Of a stretch of DNA of 64,000 bases, positions 38,409-46,634 are shown in pieces; position 1 is the stretch's first letter, and every line of letters starts with the position of its first letter. The translations under genes were made by a program, and so were the position numbers. This stretch comes from Bosea sp. 29B (GTDB lineage: Bacteria > Pseudomonadota > Alphaproteobacteria > Rhizobiales > Beijerinckiaceae): assembly GCF_902506165.1 (NCBI RefSeq), contig NZ_LR733817.1, forward strand, positions 4,077,937 to 4,141,936, given 5' to 3'. The notes below the pieces were generated by a model that had not been told where the DNA came from, made no database searches, and was given only the letters and a program-made list of their open reading frames with translations.

Positions 38409-38467
38409 CCCTTGCTGCCGCCTGTCGGCAGCCGGCTAATCCATCCGTTCGAACCCGATGGTCCTTC

Positions 38468-39541
38468 ATGTCGATACATGCCGCGAATTTCCGCGAACTC
38501 AAGCTCGATCGGCTCTGCCGCGATTTCGGCACGCACAACGCCGTCAAGGACGTCTCGCTGACGATCAAGCAGGGCGAGTTCATCGCATTGCTCGGCCCTT
38601 CCGGCTGCGGCAAGTCGACGACGCTCAACCTGATCGCCGGCCTGCTGCCAGCGACCGGCGGCGGCATCTGGCTCGACGAGAAGCGCATCGACCCGCTGCG
38701 CCCTGAAGAGCGCGGCTTCGGCATGGTCTTCCAGAGCTATGCGCTCTTCCCGCATATGAGCGTGAAGAAGAACATCGGCTTCGGCCTGAAGATGCGCGGC
38801 ATGGCCAAGGCGGAGAGCGATCGCCGCGTCGCCGACGCCGTCGCGCTGGTCCGCCTGCAAGGCCAGGAGGAGAAGCTGCCCGGCCAGCTCTCCGGCGGTC
38901 AGCAGCAGCGCGTCGCCATCGCCCGCGCCATCGCGGTGCAGCCGCCGCTCGTGCTGATGGACGAGCCGCTCTCCAATCTCGATGCCAAGCTGCGCCTCGA
39001 GATGCGTGCCGAAATCAGGCGCATCCACAACACGCTCGGCGCCACCACCATCTACGTCACCCACGACCAGGAGGAGGCGCTCTCGCTCGCCGACCGCATC
39101 GTGGTGATGCGCGATGGCGAGATCCGCCAGGTCGGCGGGCCGGAGGACCTGTTCTCGCGGCCGGACCATCTCGACGTCGCCGAGTTCATGGGCTTCCGCA
39201 ACAAGGTCGCCGGCCGCGTCGCCTCCGCCGCGGCGGAGTTGGCTACGGTCACGGTCGGCGAGGTCGGCGTCGTCGGCCGCGTGAGATCGCCGGTCGCGGC
39301 CGGGCAGGGCGCCCATATCTCGATCCGCCCGGAAGACCTCCACCCGGTGGCGGATGGCGCGCCGGGGCTCGCGGCCAAGGTCATCTCGACCGAATTCCAC
39401 GGCCGCGAGTTTGTCGGCTTCGCCCGCATGGCGGACGACACGCCGCTGACCTTCCTCGCCGATAGCCGCATCGCGCCCGGCACCGAGATTTGCCTCGCCG
39501 CCGCTCCGGATCGCGTCCTGGTCTTCGGAGGGGGCGCATGA
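38468..39541 (+). CDS. ABC transporter ATPase (PotA/UgpC type)
   Basis: A 357-residue ATP-binding subunit. Walker A GPSGCGKST, Q loop in VFQSYALFPHMS, signature [14 protein letters not shown], Walker B LVLMDEPLSNLD and H loop VTHDQEEA are all present. A C-terminal TOBE domain (about 240-350, ISIRPEDLHPV) marks the import class for polyamines, sugars or iron. The last bases overlap the next gene by ATGA. Confidence 0.95.
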   Translation: MSIHAANFRELKLDRLCRDFGTHNAVKDVSLTIKQGEFIALLGPSGCGKSTTLNLIAGLLPATGGGIWLDEKRIDPLRPEERGFGMVFQSYALFPHMSVKKNIGFGLKMRGMAKAESDRRVADAVALVRLQGQEEKLPGQLSGGQQQRVAIARAIAVQPPLVLMDEPLSNLDAKLRLEMRAEIRRIHNTLGATTIYVTHDQEEALSLADRIVVMRDGEIRQVGGPEDLFSRPDHLDVAEFMGFRNKVAGRVASAAAELATVTVGEVGVVGRVRSPVAAGQGAHISIRPEDLHPVADGAPGLAAKVISTEFHGREFVGFARMADDTPLTFLADSRIAPGTEICLAAAPDRVLVFGGGA

Positions 39542-40437
39542 GCACCCTGTCCGCAACCGCCGCCGAAATCCCGCTCAAGCAGCGCCTCGCCGCGCGCGGC
39601 CTCGACGGGCTGACCCTGCTCGTCCTGCCGGCGGTGATCTTCCTGCTGGCGCTGTTCATCTACCCGTTCTTCTATGGGCTGTTCCTGTCCTTCAATCCGA
39701 AGGCGGGCGGGGCGCTGGCCAACTACCAGCGCTTCTTCTCCGACGCGTTCCTCTACGACACGATCGCGACCACGCTCTGGCTCGCCATGCCGGTGACGAT
39801 CGTCACGCTGCTGCTGGCGATCCCGATCGCCTTCCGCGTCAGGTTGATGAAGAACCAGCGCCTGCTCACCACCATCCTGGTGATCCCGATCACGCTCGGG
39901 ACCGTGCTCGTCGCGGAAGGCCTGCTGAATTATCTCGGCCCGCAAGGCTGGTTCAACCGGACGCTGATGACGCTCGGCATCATCTCCTCGCCGGTGAAGC
40001 TGCTGCATAATTACTGGGGCGTGATGCTCTCGCTGGTCATCACCGGCTTCCCCTTCACCTTCCTGCTGACGCTGTCCTATCTCACCGGCGTCGACCCGGC
40101 GCTGGAGCAGGCCGGCGCGACCCTGGGTGCCGGGCCCTGGCAGCGCTTCAAGCACATCCTCCTGCCGTTGCTGCTGCCCGGCCTCGCCATCACCTTCTGC
40201 CTCAGCTTCGTCCAGGCTTTTTCGGTCTTCCCCTCGGCGGTGCTGCTCGGTGCGCCGGCAGGGCCGACGCGCGTCATCTCGATCGCGGCCTATCAGGCAG
40301 CCTTCGAGGAATACGACTACTCGATGGCCTCGGCGGTCGCGATGATCATGGGCATGGTCCAGCTCGCCATCGTCGTCGCGGTGCTCGGCCTGCGCGGCAT
40401 GCTCTATCGCGGCCCGGCCGGCGGCGGAAAGGGCTGA
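39538..40437 (+). CDS. ABC transporter permease
   Basis: A 299-residue permease with six membrane helices. The coupling-helix loop is TLGAGPWQRFKHILLPLLLPG, of which the conserved part is the EAA-like segment following QAGATLGA. It resembles PotB-type subunits. The ATG overlapping the ATPase stop is the start, because the longer frame lies wholly inside the ATPase gene. Confidence 0.93.
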   Translation: MSTLSATAAEIPLKQRLAARGLDGLTLLVLPAVIFLLALFIYPFFYGLFLSFNPKAGGALANYQRFFSDAFLYDTIATTLWLAMPVTIVTLLLAIPIAFRVRLMKNQRLLTTILVIPITLGTVLVAEGLLNYLGPQGWFNRTLMTLGIISSPVKLLHNYWGVMLSLVITGFPFTFLLTLSYLTGVDPALEQAGATLGAGPWQRFKHILLPLLLPGLAITFCLSFVQAFSVFPSAVLLGAPAGPTRVISIAAYQAAFEEYDYSMASAVAMIMGMVQLAIVVAVLGLRGMLYRGPAGGGKG

Positions 40438-40441
40438 TCCG

Positions 40442-41272
40442 ATGGTCAAGGACACCCGCCTCTCGACCAAGCTCTGGGCCGCGGCCAACTGGACGCTGAT
40501 CGGCTTCTTCATCGTCAACCTGTTCGGCATGATTGCTGCGGTGGTGACGAGTTCGTTCTCGACACGCTGGCTGCGCTCCTGGCTGCCTGACGGCTGGACG
40601 ACGCGCTGGTATGGCGCCGCCTGGAGCGAATTCCAGCTCGGCGACGTGCTGACGGTCACCTTCCAGATCGTCTTCCTCGTCGTCTTCCTGTCGGGGCTGA
40701 TCGGCGTGCCGGCTGCCTATGCGCTGGCGCGGCGCGACTTCCCCGGCAAGAAGCTGGTGATGCTGCTCTTCCTGCTGCCGCTGCTGGTGCCGCCGATCAC
40801 CTTCGGCATTCCGCTGGCGACGGTGCTCTACCGCACCGGCCTCGCCGGCTCGATGTCGGGCGTGGTGCTCGCCAACCTCGTGCCGACCGTGCCCTTCGTC
40901 ATCCTGGTGATGATCCCGTTCATCGAGCAGATCGACACCAAGATCGAGGCGGCGGCGCGCGTCTTCGGCGCCAACACCTTCAAGCTCTTCGTCTACGTGC
41001 TGCTCCCGCTGCTGATGCCTGGCATCCTCGCCGCGCTGCTGCTCGTGCTGGTCCGCACGATCGCGATGTTCGAGCTGACCTTCCTCACGGCTGGCCCGAC
41101 CAGCCAGACGCTGGTGGTCGCGCTCTACTACGCGGTCTTCGCCGCCGGCGTGCGCGCCGTGCAGTCGATCGACGCCATGGCGGTGATCTACATGGTGACG
41201 ACGCTGGTCTGGCTCATCATCGCGCTGCGCTTCGTCAACCCGACACAGATCGTCGCGCGGGCGAAGCGCTAG
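40442..41272 (+). CDS. ABC transporter permease
   Basis: A 276-residue second permease with six membrane helices and the EAA-type loop IEAAARVFGANTFKLF followed by VLLPLLMPG. It corresponds to PotC-type subunits and completes the importer (binding protein, ATPase, two permeases). It starts four bases after the first permease. Confidence 0.93.
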   Translation: MVKDTRLSTKLWAAANWTLIGFFIVNLFGMIAAVVTSSFSTRWLRSWLPDGWTTRWYGAAWSEFQLGDVLTVTFQIVFLVVFLSGLIGVPAAYALARRDFPGKKLVMLLFLLPLLVPPITFGIPLATVLYRTGLAGSMSGVVLANLVPTVPFVILVMIPFIEQIDTKIEAAARVFGANTFKLFVYVLLPLLMPGILAALLLVLVRTIAMFELTFLTAGPTSQTLVVALYYAVFAAGVRAVQSIDAMAVIYMVTTLVWLIIALRFVNPTQIVARAKR

Positions 41273-41275
41273 GCT

Positions 41276-41300
41276 GGAACAACTGGCCACCTCCCGCATT
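41276..41300 (+). promoter_or_regulatory. weak EcfG-like promoter before topoisomerase IB
   Basis: GGAAC, a 16-base spacer, then CATT (one mismatch to CGTT), 33 bases before the topoisomerase start. Listed as a possibility only, because the second element is imperfect. Confidence 0.25.
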
Positions 41301-41333
41301 CCTCCGCAGCCGGTCGAGCTGCGGAGGCGTTGA

Positions 41334-42356
41334 ATGGTCACGAAGGGCAGGGAAGGCGCCAAGGCAAGCCAGGGCCGCCTGCGCCATGTGACCGTCGACG
41401 ATCTCACTATCAGACGCGTCAGGGTCGGCCGCAATTTCGGCTATCGCGACCCTGACGGCAGCAAGATCACCGACGAGGAGACGCTCGCGCGCATCCGCTC
41501 GCTGGCGATCCCACCGGCCTATGAAGACGTACTGATCGCCGCCGATCCGCGCGCCCATCTCCAGGCCGCCGGCCGTGACGATGCCGGGCGCATCCAGCAT
41601 CGCTATCACCCCGACTGGGAGAAGGTACGCGAGCGCCGAAAGCTCAAGCGCCTCGGTCGCCTGATCGACGCCTTGCCGAAGCTGCGCGAACGCATCGCCA
41701 CCGATCTCAAGGATCGCGCGCTGTCGCGCAGGAAAGCGCTCGCCTGTGCCGCCGCGATCATCGACCGCTGCCATATCCGGGTCGGCAACGAGGTCTACGC
41801 CCGCACCAATGGCAGCCATGGCGCCTCGACATTGCTCAAGCGCCATGTCTCCCTTACCGGCAAGCATGTCGGGCTCGCCTTTCGCGGCAAGGGCGGCAAG
41901 GACATCGTCTGCGGTCGCAATGATGCGCCACTCGCCCGCGCTTTGGCGCGCTTAAAGATCCTGCCCGGCAAGCGCCTGTTCCAATATCGCACCGAAGACG
42001 GCCCGGTCGCCGCGATCAACGCCGCCGACATCAACGCCTATCTGAAGGAGGCGTCCGGCCTGCCGGTGTCGAGCAAGGACCTGCGCATGCTCGCAGCCAA
42101 TGCCGCCGCCGCCGAGCTGCTGCTCTCGACCGACATCGCCGCCAGCGAGCGTGGCCGCAAGCGCCAGCTCGCCGACATCATGCGCGCCATCGCCGAGCGG
42201 CTGGTCAATACGCCGGCCGTGGTGCGCAAGAGCTATGTCCACGCCATCGTCGTCGACGCCTATGCCAGTGGCCGCCTCAGCCTTGCTTATCGCAAGGCGC
42301 GCGGCCGCGGCGGCTGCTCGCGCATCGAGCGGGCGCTGGGATTGCTGGCGGCGTGA
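41334..42356 (+). CDS. type IB DNA topoisomerase
   Basis: A 340-residue poxvirus-like topoisomerase that relaxes supercoils through a 3-prime phosphotyrosyl link. The N-terminal domain has RNFGYRDPDGSKI and SLAIPPAYEDVLI; the catalytic domain has RCHIRVGNEVYA, LKRHVSLTGKHV-like strands, and the nucleophile Tyr301 in VRKSYVHAIVVDAY. Many soil alphaproteobacteria carry this enzyme in addition to types IA and II, sometimes under stress control. Confidence 0.94.
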   Translation: MVTKGREGAKASQGRLRHVTVDDLTIRRVRVGRNFGYRDPDGSKITDEETLARIRSLAIPPAYEDVLIAADPRAHLQAAGRDDAGRIQHRYHPDWEKVRERRKLKRLGRLIDALPKLRERIATDLKDRALSRRKALACAAAIIDRCHIRVGNEVYARTNGSHGASTLLKRHVSLTGKHVGLAFRGKGGKDIVCGRNDAPLARALARLKILPGKRLFQYRTEDGPVAAINAADINAYLKEASGLPVSSKDLRMLAANAAAAELLLSTDIAASERGRKRQLADIMRAIAERLVNTPAVVRKSYVHAIVVDAYASGRLSLAYRKARGRGGCSRIERALGLLAA

Positions 42357-42457
42357 GCGGAATGCATGGCCGCCCGCCTGCGCCGGGCGTCGCCGGGGGT
42401 TGAACCCGCCGGCGCGCTGGTGATGCTCGGAGCAAATCATCCGAGGAAGCGCCAGGC

Positions 42458-43603
42458 ATGTTTCTCACCAATTCCGACATGGTCGAGCTGATCGAGCTGC
42501 GCCATGCCCTCCATCGTGCGCCGGAAATTTCTGGCGAGGAGCGCGAGACAGCCAAGGCGATCGTCGGCTTCCTCACGCCGAGCGCACCCGACCGCGTCGT
42601 CACCGAGCTCGGCGGCCATGGCGTCGCTGCGATCTATGAAGGCGCCGAGCCCGGCCCGACGGTGCTGATCCGCTGCGAGCTCGATGCCCTGCCGATCGAG
42701 GACCTCTCAGGTGTGCCGCATTCTTCGCAAGTGGCTGGCAAGGGCCATCTCTGCGGCCATGACGGCCATATGACCACGGTTGCGGCGCTGTCGCGCGGGC
42801 TCGGCCGACAGCGGCCGCAGCGCGGCCGCGCCATCCTGCTGTTCCAGCCGGCCGAGGAGACCGGGGCCGGCGCCGCCGCGGTGATCGCCGATCCGAAATT
42901 CCCGGAGATCGCGCCGGACTTCTCCTTCTCGCTGCACAACAAGCCCGGCCTGCCATTGGGCTCCATCCGGATTTCGGAGGGGCCGGCCAATTGCGCCTCG
43001 CGCGGCCTCAAGATCGTGCTGACCGGGCACACCTCGCATGCCGCGACCCCGGAACATGCGGTCTCGCCGATGAAGGCGCTCGCCCGGCTGATGCCGGAGC
43101 TGACCGCGCTCGGCCAGGGCGGCGCGCTCGAGGGCAATTACCGCCTCGTCACCATCACCCATGCCAGCATGGGCGAGCCGGCCTTCGGCATCACCCCCGG
43201 CCGCGCCGAACTCTGGGCGACCCTGCGGACGCTGAACGATTCCCTGATGGGCTCGCTCTGCGCCGAGGCGGAGGCGCTGGTGCGCGAGGCGGCGTCCGCC
43301 GGCGGGCTCTCCGTGGCGATGGACTATCACGACGTCTTCCATCACTGCGAAAACCATCCCGAAGCGGTCGCGCATCTGCGCCAGGCCTGCGATGAGGAGG
43401 GCATCGCGCGCGGCGAGACCCCGCCGCAGCGCGGCTCCGAGGATTTCGGCCTGTTCGGTCGCTCCTCGAAGTCGGCGATGTTCCTGCTCGGCTCCGGCGA
43501 GGACACGCCGCCGCTGCATAATCCCGATTACGACTTCCCCGATGACCTGATCGCGCCCGGCGCTCGCGTCTTCATGCGCACGATCAGGAACCTGCTGGGT
43601 TAG
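42458..43603 (+). CDS. M20-family amidohydrolase/amidase
   Basis: A 381-residue M20D metallohydrolase of the hippurate/IAA-amino-acid hydrolase group. Signature segments are RHALHRAPEISGEE, the metal site LCGHDGHMTTV, the catalytic glutamates in FQPAEETGAGA, the dimerisation-domain TGHTSHAATPEHA, and the final PQRGSEDFGLF. It cleaves an N-acyl or N-carbamoyl bond. No signal peptide, so cytoplasmic. Substrate unknown. Confidence 0.92.
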   Translation: MFLTNSDMVELIELRHALHRAPEISGEERETAKAIVGFLTPSAPDRVVTELGGHGVAAIYEGAEPGPTVLIRCELDALPIEDLSGVPHSSQVAGKGHLCGHDGHMTTVAALSRGLGRQRPQRGRAILLFQPAEETGAGAAAVIADPKFPEIAPDFSFSLHNKPGLPLGSIRISEGPANCASRGLKIVLTGHTSHAATPEHAVSPMKALARLMPELTALGQGGALEGNYRLVTITHASMGEPAFGITPGRAELWATLRTLNDSLMGSLCAEAEALVREAASAGGLSVAMDYHDVFHHCENHPEAVAHLRQACDEEGIARGETPPQRGSEDFGLFGRSSKSAMFLLGSGEDTPPLHNPDYDFPDDLIAPGARVFMRTIRNLLG

Positions 43604-43656
43604 CGGTCGCATACTGCTGCGTGCTATGCGGCGCCTCTAACGGAACAGAGGTGCCC

Positions 43657-44418
43657 ATGCGCAGGATCAGGATCATCGGCATCGGCGCCGGCAATCCCGA
43701 GCACATCACGATCCAGGCGGTGCGGGCGCTGAACAGCGTCGATGTCGTCTTTGTGCCGGACAAGGGCGCCGAGAAGGGGGCCCTGCGCGAGCTGCGCGAG
43801 GAAATCTGCCGACGTTATATCGAGCATGACAGATGGCGCACCGTGCCGCTCTCCGTGCCGAAGCGGGCCGCCGCGGGCGACGATTATCGCGGCAGTGTCG
43901 ACGAGTGGCACGCAGCGCTGGCCGAGAGCTATGAGCGCCTGTTCCGCGAGGAGCTCGGCGAAGACCAGGCCGGCGGGCTGCTGGTCTGGGGTGATCCGTC
44001 GCTCTACGACAGCACGCTGCGCATCATCGAGGCCGTCCGCGCCCGCGGGCTGGAATTCGATTACGATGTCATCCCCGGCATCACCTCCGTCCAGGCACTG
44101 GCGGCAGCGCATAAGCTGGTGCTGAACCGGATCGGCGAGCCCGTCACCATCACCACCGGCCGCAAGCTCGTCGAAGGCGGTTTTCGCGACGAGGACGGCA
44201 GCACGGTGGTCATGCTCGATGGCGAGCAGGCTTTCGCGAAGATCGATCCCGTCGGGCTCGACATCTGGTGGGGCGCGTATCTCGGCGCGCCGCAGGAGGT
44301 TCTGGCTTCCGGCCCACTCGCTGAAATCTCCGACGAGATCGTCCGCAGGCGCAAGGCGGCACGCGCCGAGAATGGCTGGATCATGGACACTTATCTGCTG
44401 AGGCGACACGAGGGCTGA
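43657..44418 (+). CDS. cobF: precorrin-6A synthase (deacetylating) CobF
   Basis: A 253-residue SAM-dependent methyltransferase of aerobic cobalamin synthesis; it methylates C-1 of precorrin-5 and releases acetate. The N-terminal GIGAGNPEHITIQAV is the methylase glycine-rich loop, GLLVWGDPSLYDSTLRI the second SAM loop, and DYDVIPGITSVQALAA the third. The ATG at a family-consistent position is chosen over a GTG 12 codons earlier. No other cob gene and no cobalamin riboswitch lie next to it. Confidence 0.95.
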   Translation: MRRIRIIGIGAGNPEHITIQAVRALNSVDVVFVPDKGAEKGALRELREEICRRYIEHDRWRTVPLSVPKRAAAGDDYRGSVDEWHAALAESYERLFREELGEDQAGGLLVWGDPSLYDSTLRIIEAVRARGLEFDYDVIPGITSVQALAAAHKLVLNRIGEPVTITTGRKLVEGGFRDEDGSTVVMLDGEQAFAKIDPVGLDIWWGAYLGAPQEVLASGPLAEISDEIVRRRKAARAENGWIMDTYLLRRHEG

Positions 44419-44428
44419 CCGGCGGCGT

Positions 44429-44457
44429 TTGCCGTTAGGCCACCATACCGGTATAAT
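44429..44457 (+). promoter_or_regulatory. sigma-70 promoter overlapped by palindrome, before GntR gene
   Basis: TTGCCG, a 17-base spacer and a perfect TATAAT, ending 29 bases before the GntR start. The ten-base palindrome ATACCGGTAT (44445-44454) overlaps the -10 box, the right place for a repressor acting on its own promoter. Confidence 0.6.
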
Positions 44458-44486
44458 CTGCACCGGCTGGCCGAGGAGTTTGACTC

Positions 44487-45203
44487 ATGGACATCTCGCT
44501 CCGGCTTCGCGATCCGATCGCGCCGCAGCTCGTCACAGCCCTGCGCCAGGCGATCATCGTCAGCGAGCTTCGGCCCGGCGAGGCGCTGTCGGAGAAGGAG
44601 ATCGCCGGGCGCTTCGGCGTTAGCCGCCAGCCTGTGCGCGAGGCCTTCATCAAGCTTTCCGAGGCCGGGCTGGTGCAGATCCTGCCGAGCCGCGGCACCT
44701 TCGTCATGAAGATCTCGATGCGCGAGGTCGCCAATGCCCGCTTCGTGCGCGAGGCGGTGGAGTGCTCTCTGGCGCGGGCTGCGAGCCGGCTGATCAACCC
44801 TGACGGCGTCGCTCGCCTGCGCCGCCTCATCGCCGAGCAGGCTGCTGCCGCCGGGCGCAGTGATTATTCCGGCTTCACGGTATTGGACGAGGCCTTCCAC
44901 CAGGCGATCGCCGAGATCGTCGATTGCGACTATGCCGGCAAGGTGGTCGAGAGCGCCCGCGCCCAGACTGACCGGGTGCGCTATCTCTCGCTGCCCGGCA
45001 CCTCGCCGATCCCGCTGCTGATCACTCAGCACAATGCCATCGTCGACGCGATCGAGACAGGCGATGCCGACACGGCCGCCACCGCGATGCGCATCCATCT
45101 GCGCGAAATCCTGAACGCGCTGCCGCGCATCGCCGCCGAACACCCGGATCTGTTCGAGGACGAGGAGCTGCCGGCGCATACGACGAGCATGCACCAGCCT
45201 TAG
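44487..45203 (+). CDS. GntR/FadR-family transcriptional regulator
   Basis: A 238-residue FadR-type regulator. The winged helix contains LRPGEALSEKEIAGRFGVSRQPVREAFIKL (in two blocks) and GLVQILPSRGTFV; the FCD domain carries FVREAVECSLA, LDEAFHQAIAE and ITQHNAIVDAIETGD with metal-binding histidines. The stop overlaps that of the convergent MocR gene by four bases. Its target is unclear; the nearby nitrilase operon already has its own regulator. Confidence 0.92.
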   Translation: MDISLRLRDPIAPQLVTALRQAIIVSELRPGEALSEKEIAGRFGVSRQPVREAFIKLSEAGLVQILPSRGTFVMKISMREVANARFVREAVECSLARAASRLINPDGVARLRRLIAEQAAAAGRSDYSGFTVLDEAFHQAIAEIVDCDYAGKVVESARAQTDRVRYLSLPGTSPIPLLITQHNAIVDAIETGDADTAATAMRIHLREILNALPRIAAEHPDLFEDEELPAHTTSMHQP

Positions 45204-46531
45204 ATGGCGCGTTGCGCCGCCTTGATCAGCGCCTCGGCGACACGCTCATAACCTTCCGCCAGGATCGCAGTCGCGACCCGGACATGCTCGGTCGGCCTCG
45301 CCGCGCATTTGCTTCCGGGCAGCACCGCGATGCCATGCGCCGCCAGCGTCACCAGCGCGAACTGCTCGTTCTCCACCGGCACCCAGATGCACAACCCGTC
45401 GCTCTCCGGCATGGCGAGTCCCCGCTCGGCGAGGCAGGCGACCAGCTCCTGCCGGCGCTCGGCATAAACAGCGCGCGCCTCAGCCACCCTCTGGCCGGTT
45501 TCGGTATCGGTCAGCAGCCAGGCAGTCGCTGCCTGCAGCAGCCGGCTGGTCCAGCCCGAGGAGAAGCTGCGATAGGACTGGATCTGCCGGATCACCATGG
45601 CCGGCGCCGACAGCACGGCGATCCGAAGGTCCGGGCCGAGCGATTTCGAGAAGGAGCGGATATGCACGACCCGCTCTGGCATCGTCGCGCCCAGGCTGAT
45701 CGGCGGGTGGATCGAGACGTCGCCGAGGCCATCATCCTCGATCACCAGCGTATCGCTGCCGGCGAGCACCCGGCCGAGTTCGGCAAGCCGCGCCGGGCTG
45801 ACATGCTGGCCGGTGACCGAATGGGTACGCGGCTGGAAGATGAAGGCCGATGGCCGCCGTTCCAGCGCGGCCGCGAGCTCGGCGGGCACGGGGCCTTGCG
45901 CATCGCGGGCGACGGGCAGGATCTCGGCGCCGAGATCCTCGATGATGTCGAGCAACCGCATCGCCGTCGGATCCTCGATCGCGACGCAGGAGCCGGGTAG
46001 CACCGTCGCGTGCAGCACCGAATAGACCGCGTTGTAGCCGCCATTGGTGGCGAGGAAGGCGTCCGGTCGGTAGGGCCAATGCGGCGCCACCGCATCGCGC
46101 AGCGCCGGCAGGATCGGCGTGCGCTCATAGCTGTTGAGGTTTTCCGCCGTTGCCGCCTGCGCCAAGGCCTCGGCCAGGGGTGGCATCAGCGCGGCGTCCG
46201 GTACTGCCAGCGAGAGGTCGAGCGCATCAGGCCCGAAATCGGCGACGCTCGCCATCCGCGTCGGCCGCGGCGTCGCATTGTCGCCGCTGACCCAGGCACC
46301 GCCGCGTCCGCGCCCCGAAACGATCTTCTGCCGCTTCAGTTCGCTCCAGGCCTCCGAGACCGTGCCGGGACTGACACCGAGCCGGAAAGCGAGCTCGCGC
46401 ACCGTCGGCAGCTTCGTGCCGACTGGCAGCAGGCCGGAGCGGATCATCTGGCTCAGATCGAGCGCGAGGCCGCGCGCGGTGCGCTGCGTCAGGCGGCCAG
46501 CCAGCCAGGAGGCGTCGGGTTCGTCGCTCAT
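45200..46531 (-). CDS. MocR-type regulator (GntR DNA-binding domain fused to aminotransferase)
   Basis: A 443-residue fusion. Residues 1-80 are a GntR winged helix (LPTVRELAFRLGVSPGTVSEAW, in part). From about 95 on it is a fold-type I aminotransferase domain, with the PLP-site region TNGGYNAVYSVL, EDPTAMRLLDII and the Schiff-base lysine in HIRSFSKSLGPDLRIAVL. MocR proteins sense an amine or PLP derivative. It is divergent from the nitrilase/ABC operon, the expected target. Confidence 0.93.
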   Translation of the reverse strand: MSDEPDASWLAGRLTQRTARGLALDLSQMIRSGLLPVGTKLPTVRELAFRLGVSPGTVSEAWSELKRQKIVSGRGRGGAWVSGDNATPRPTRMASVADFGPDALDLSLAVPDAALMPPLAEALAQAATAENLNSYERTPILPALRDAVAPHWPYRPDAFLATNGGYNAVYSVLHATVLPGSCVAIEDPTAMRLLDIIEDLGAEILPVARDAQGPVPAELAAALERRPSAFIFQPRTHSVTGQHVSPARLAELGRVLAGSDTLVIEDDGLGDVSIHPPISLGATMPERVVHIRSFSKSLGPDLRIAVLSAPAMVIRQIQSYRSFSSGWTSRLLQAATAWLLTDTETGQRVAEARAVYAERRQELVACLAERGLAMPESDGLCIWVPVENEQFALVTLAAHGIAVLPGSKCAARPTEHVRVATAILAEGYERVAEALIKAAQRAI

Positions 46532-46544
46532 CGACTCAAAAATG

Positions 46545-46589
46545 AATGTTCAGGAACGTAATAGCGATTGATCAGAATAAATGAACATT
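46545..46589. promoter_or_regulatory. MocR operator candidate (inverted repeat)
   Basis: Perfect eight-base inverted arms AATGTTCA (46545-46552) and TGAACATT (46582-46589) with 37 bases between arm starts, in an AT-rich 103-base divergent region. The spacing places both arms on nearly the same helical face once flanking bases are considered, as for MocR/PdxR sites. Confidence 0.45.
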
Positions 46590-46634
46590 TAATCTCGCCG
46601 CTGTCCACGGTTTTCCGCATAGCGAGGCTGTCGT

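Noticed and set aside
37097..39556. An 819-residue antisense frame across binding protein and ATPase
   Set aside because: Covers two real genes and the hairpin between them; it is a by-product of GC-rich third codon positions.
43604..43656. Cobalamin riboswitch before cobF
   Set aside because: Only about 50 bases are available and no B12-box core is present.
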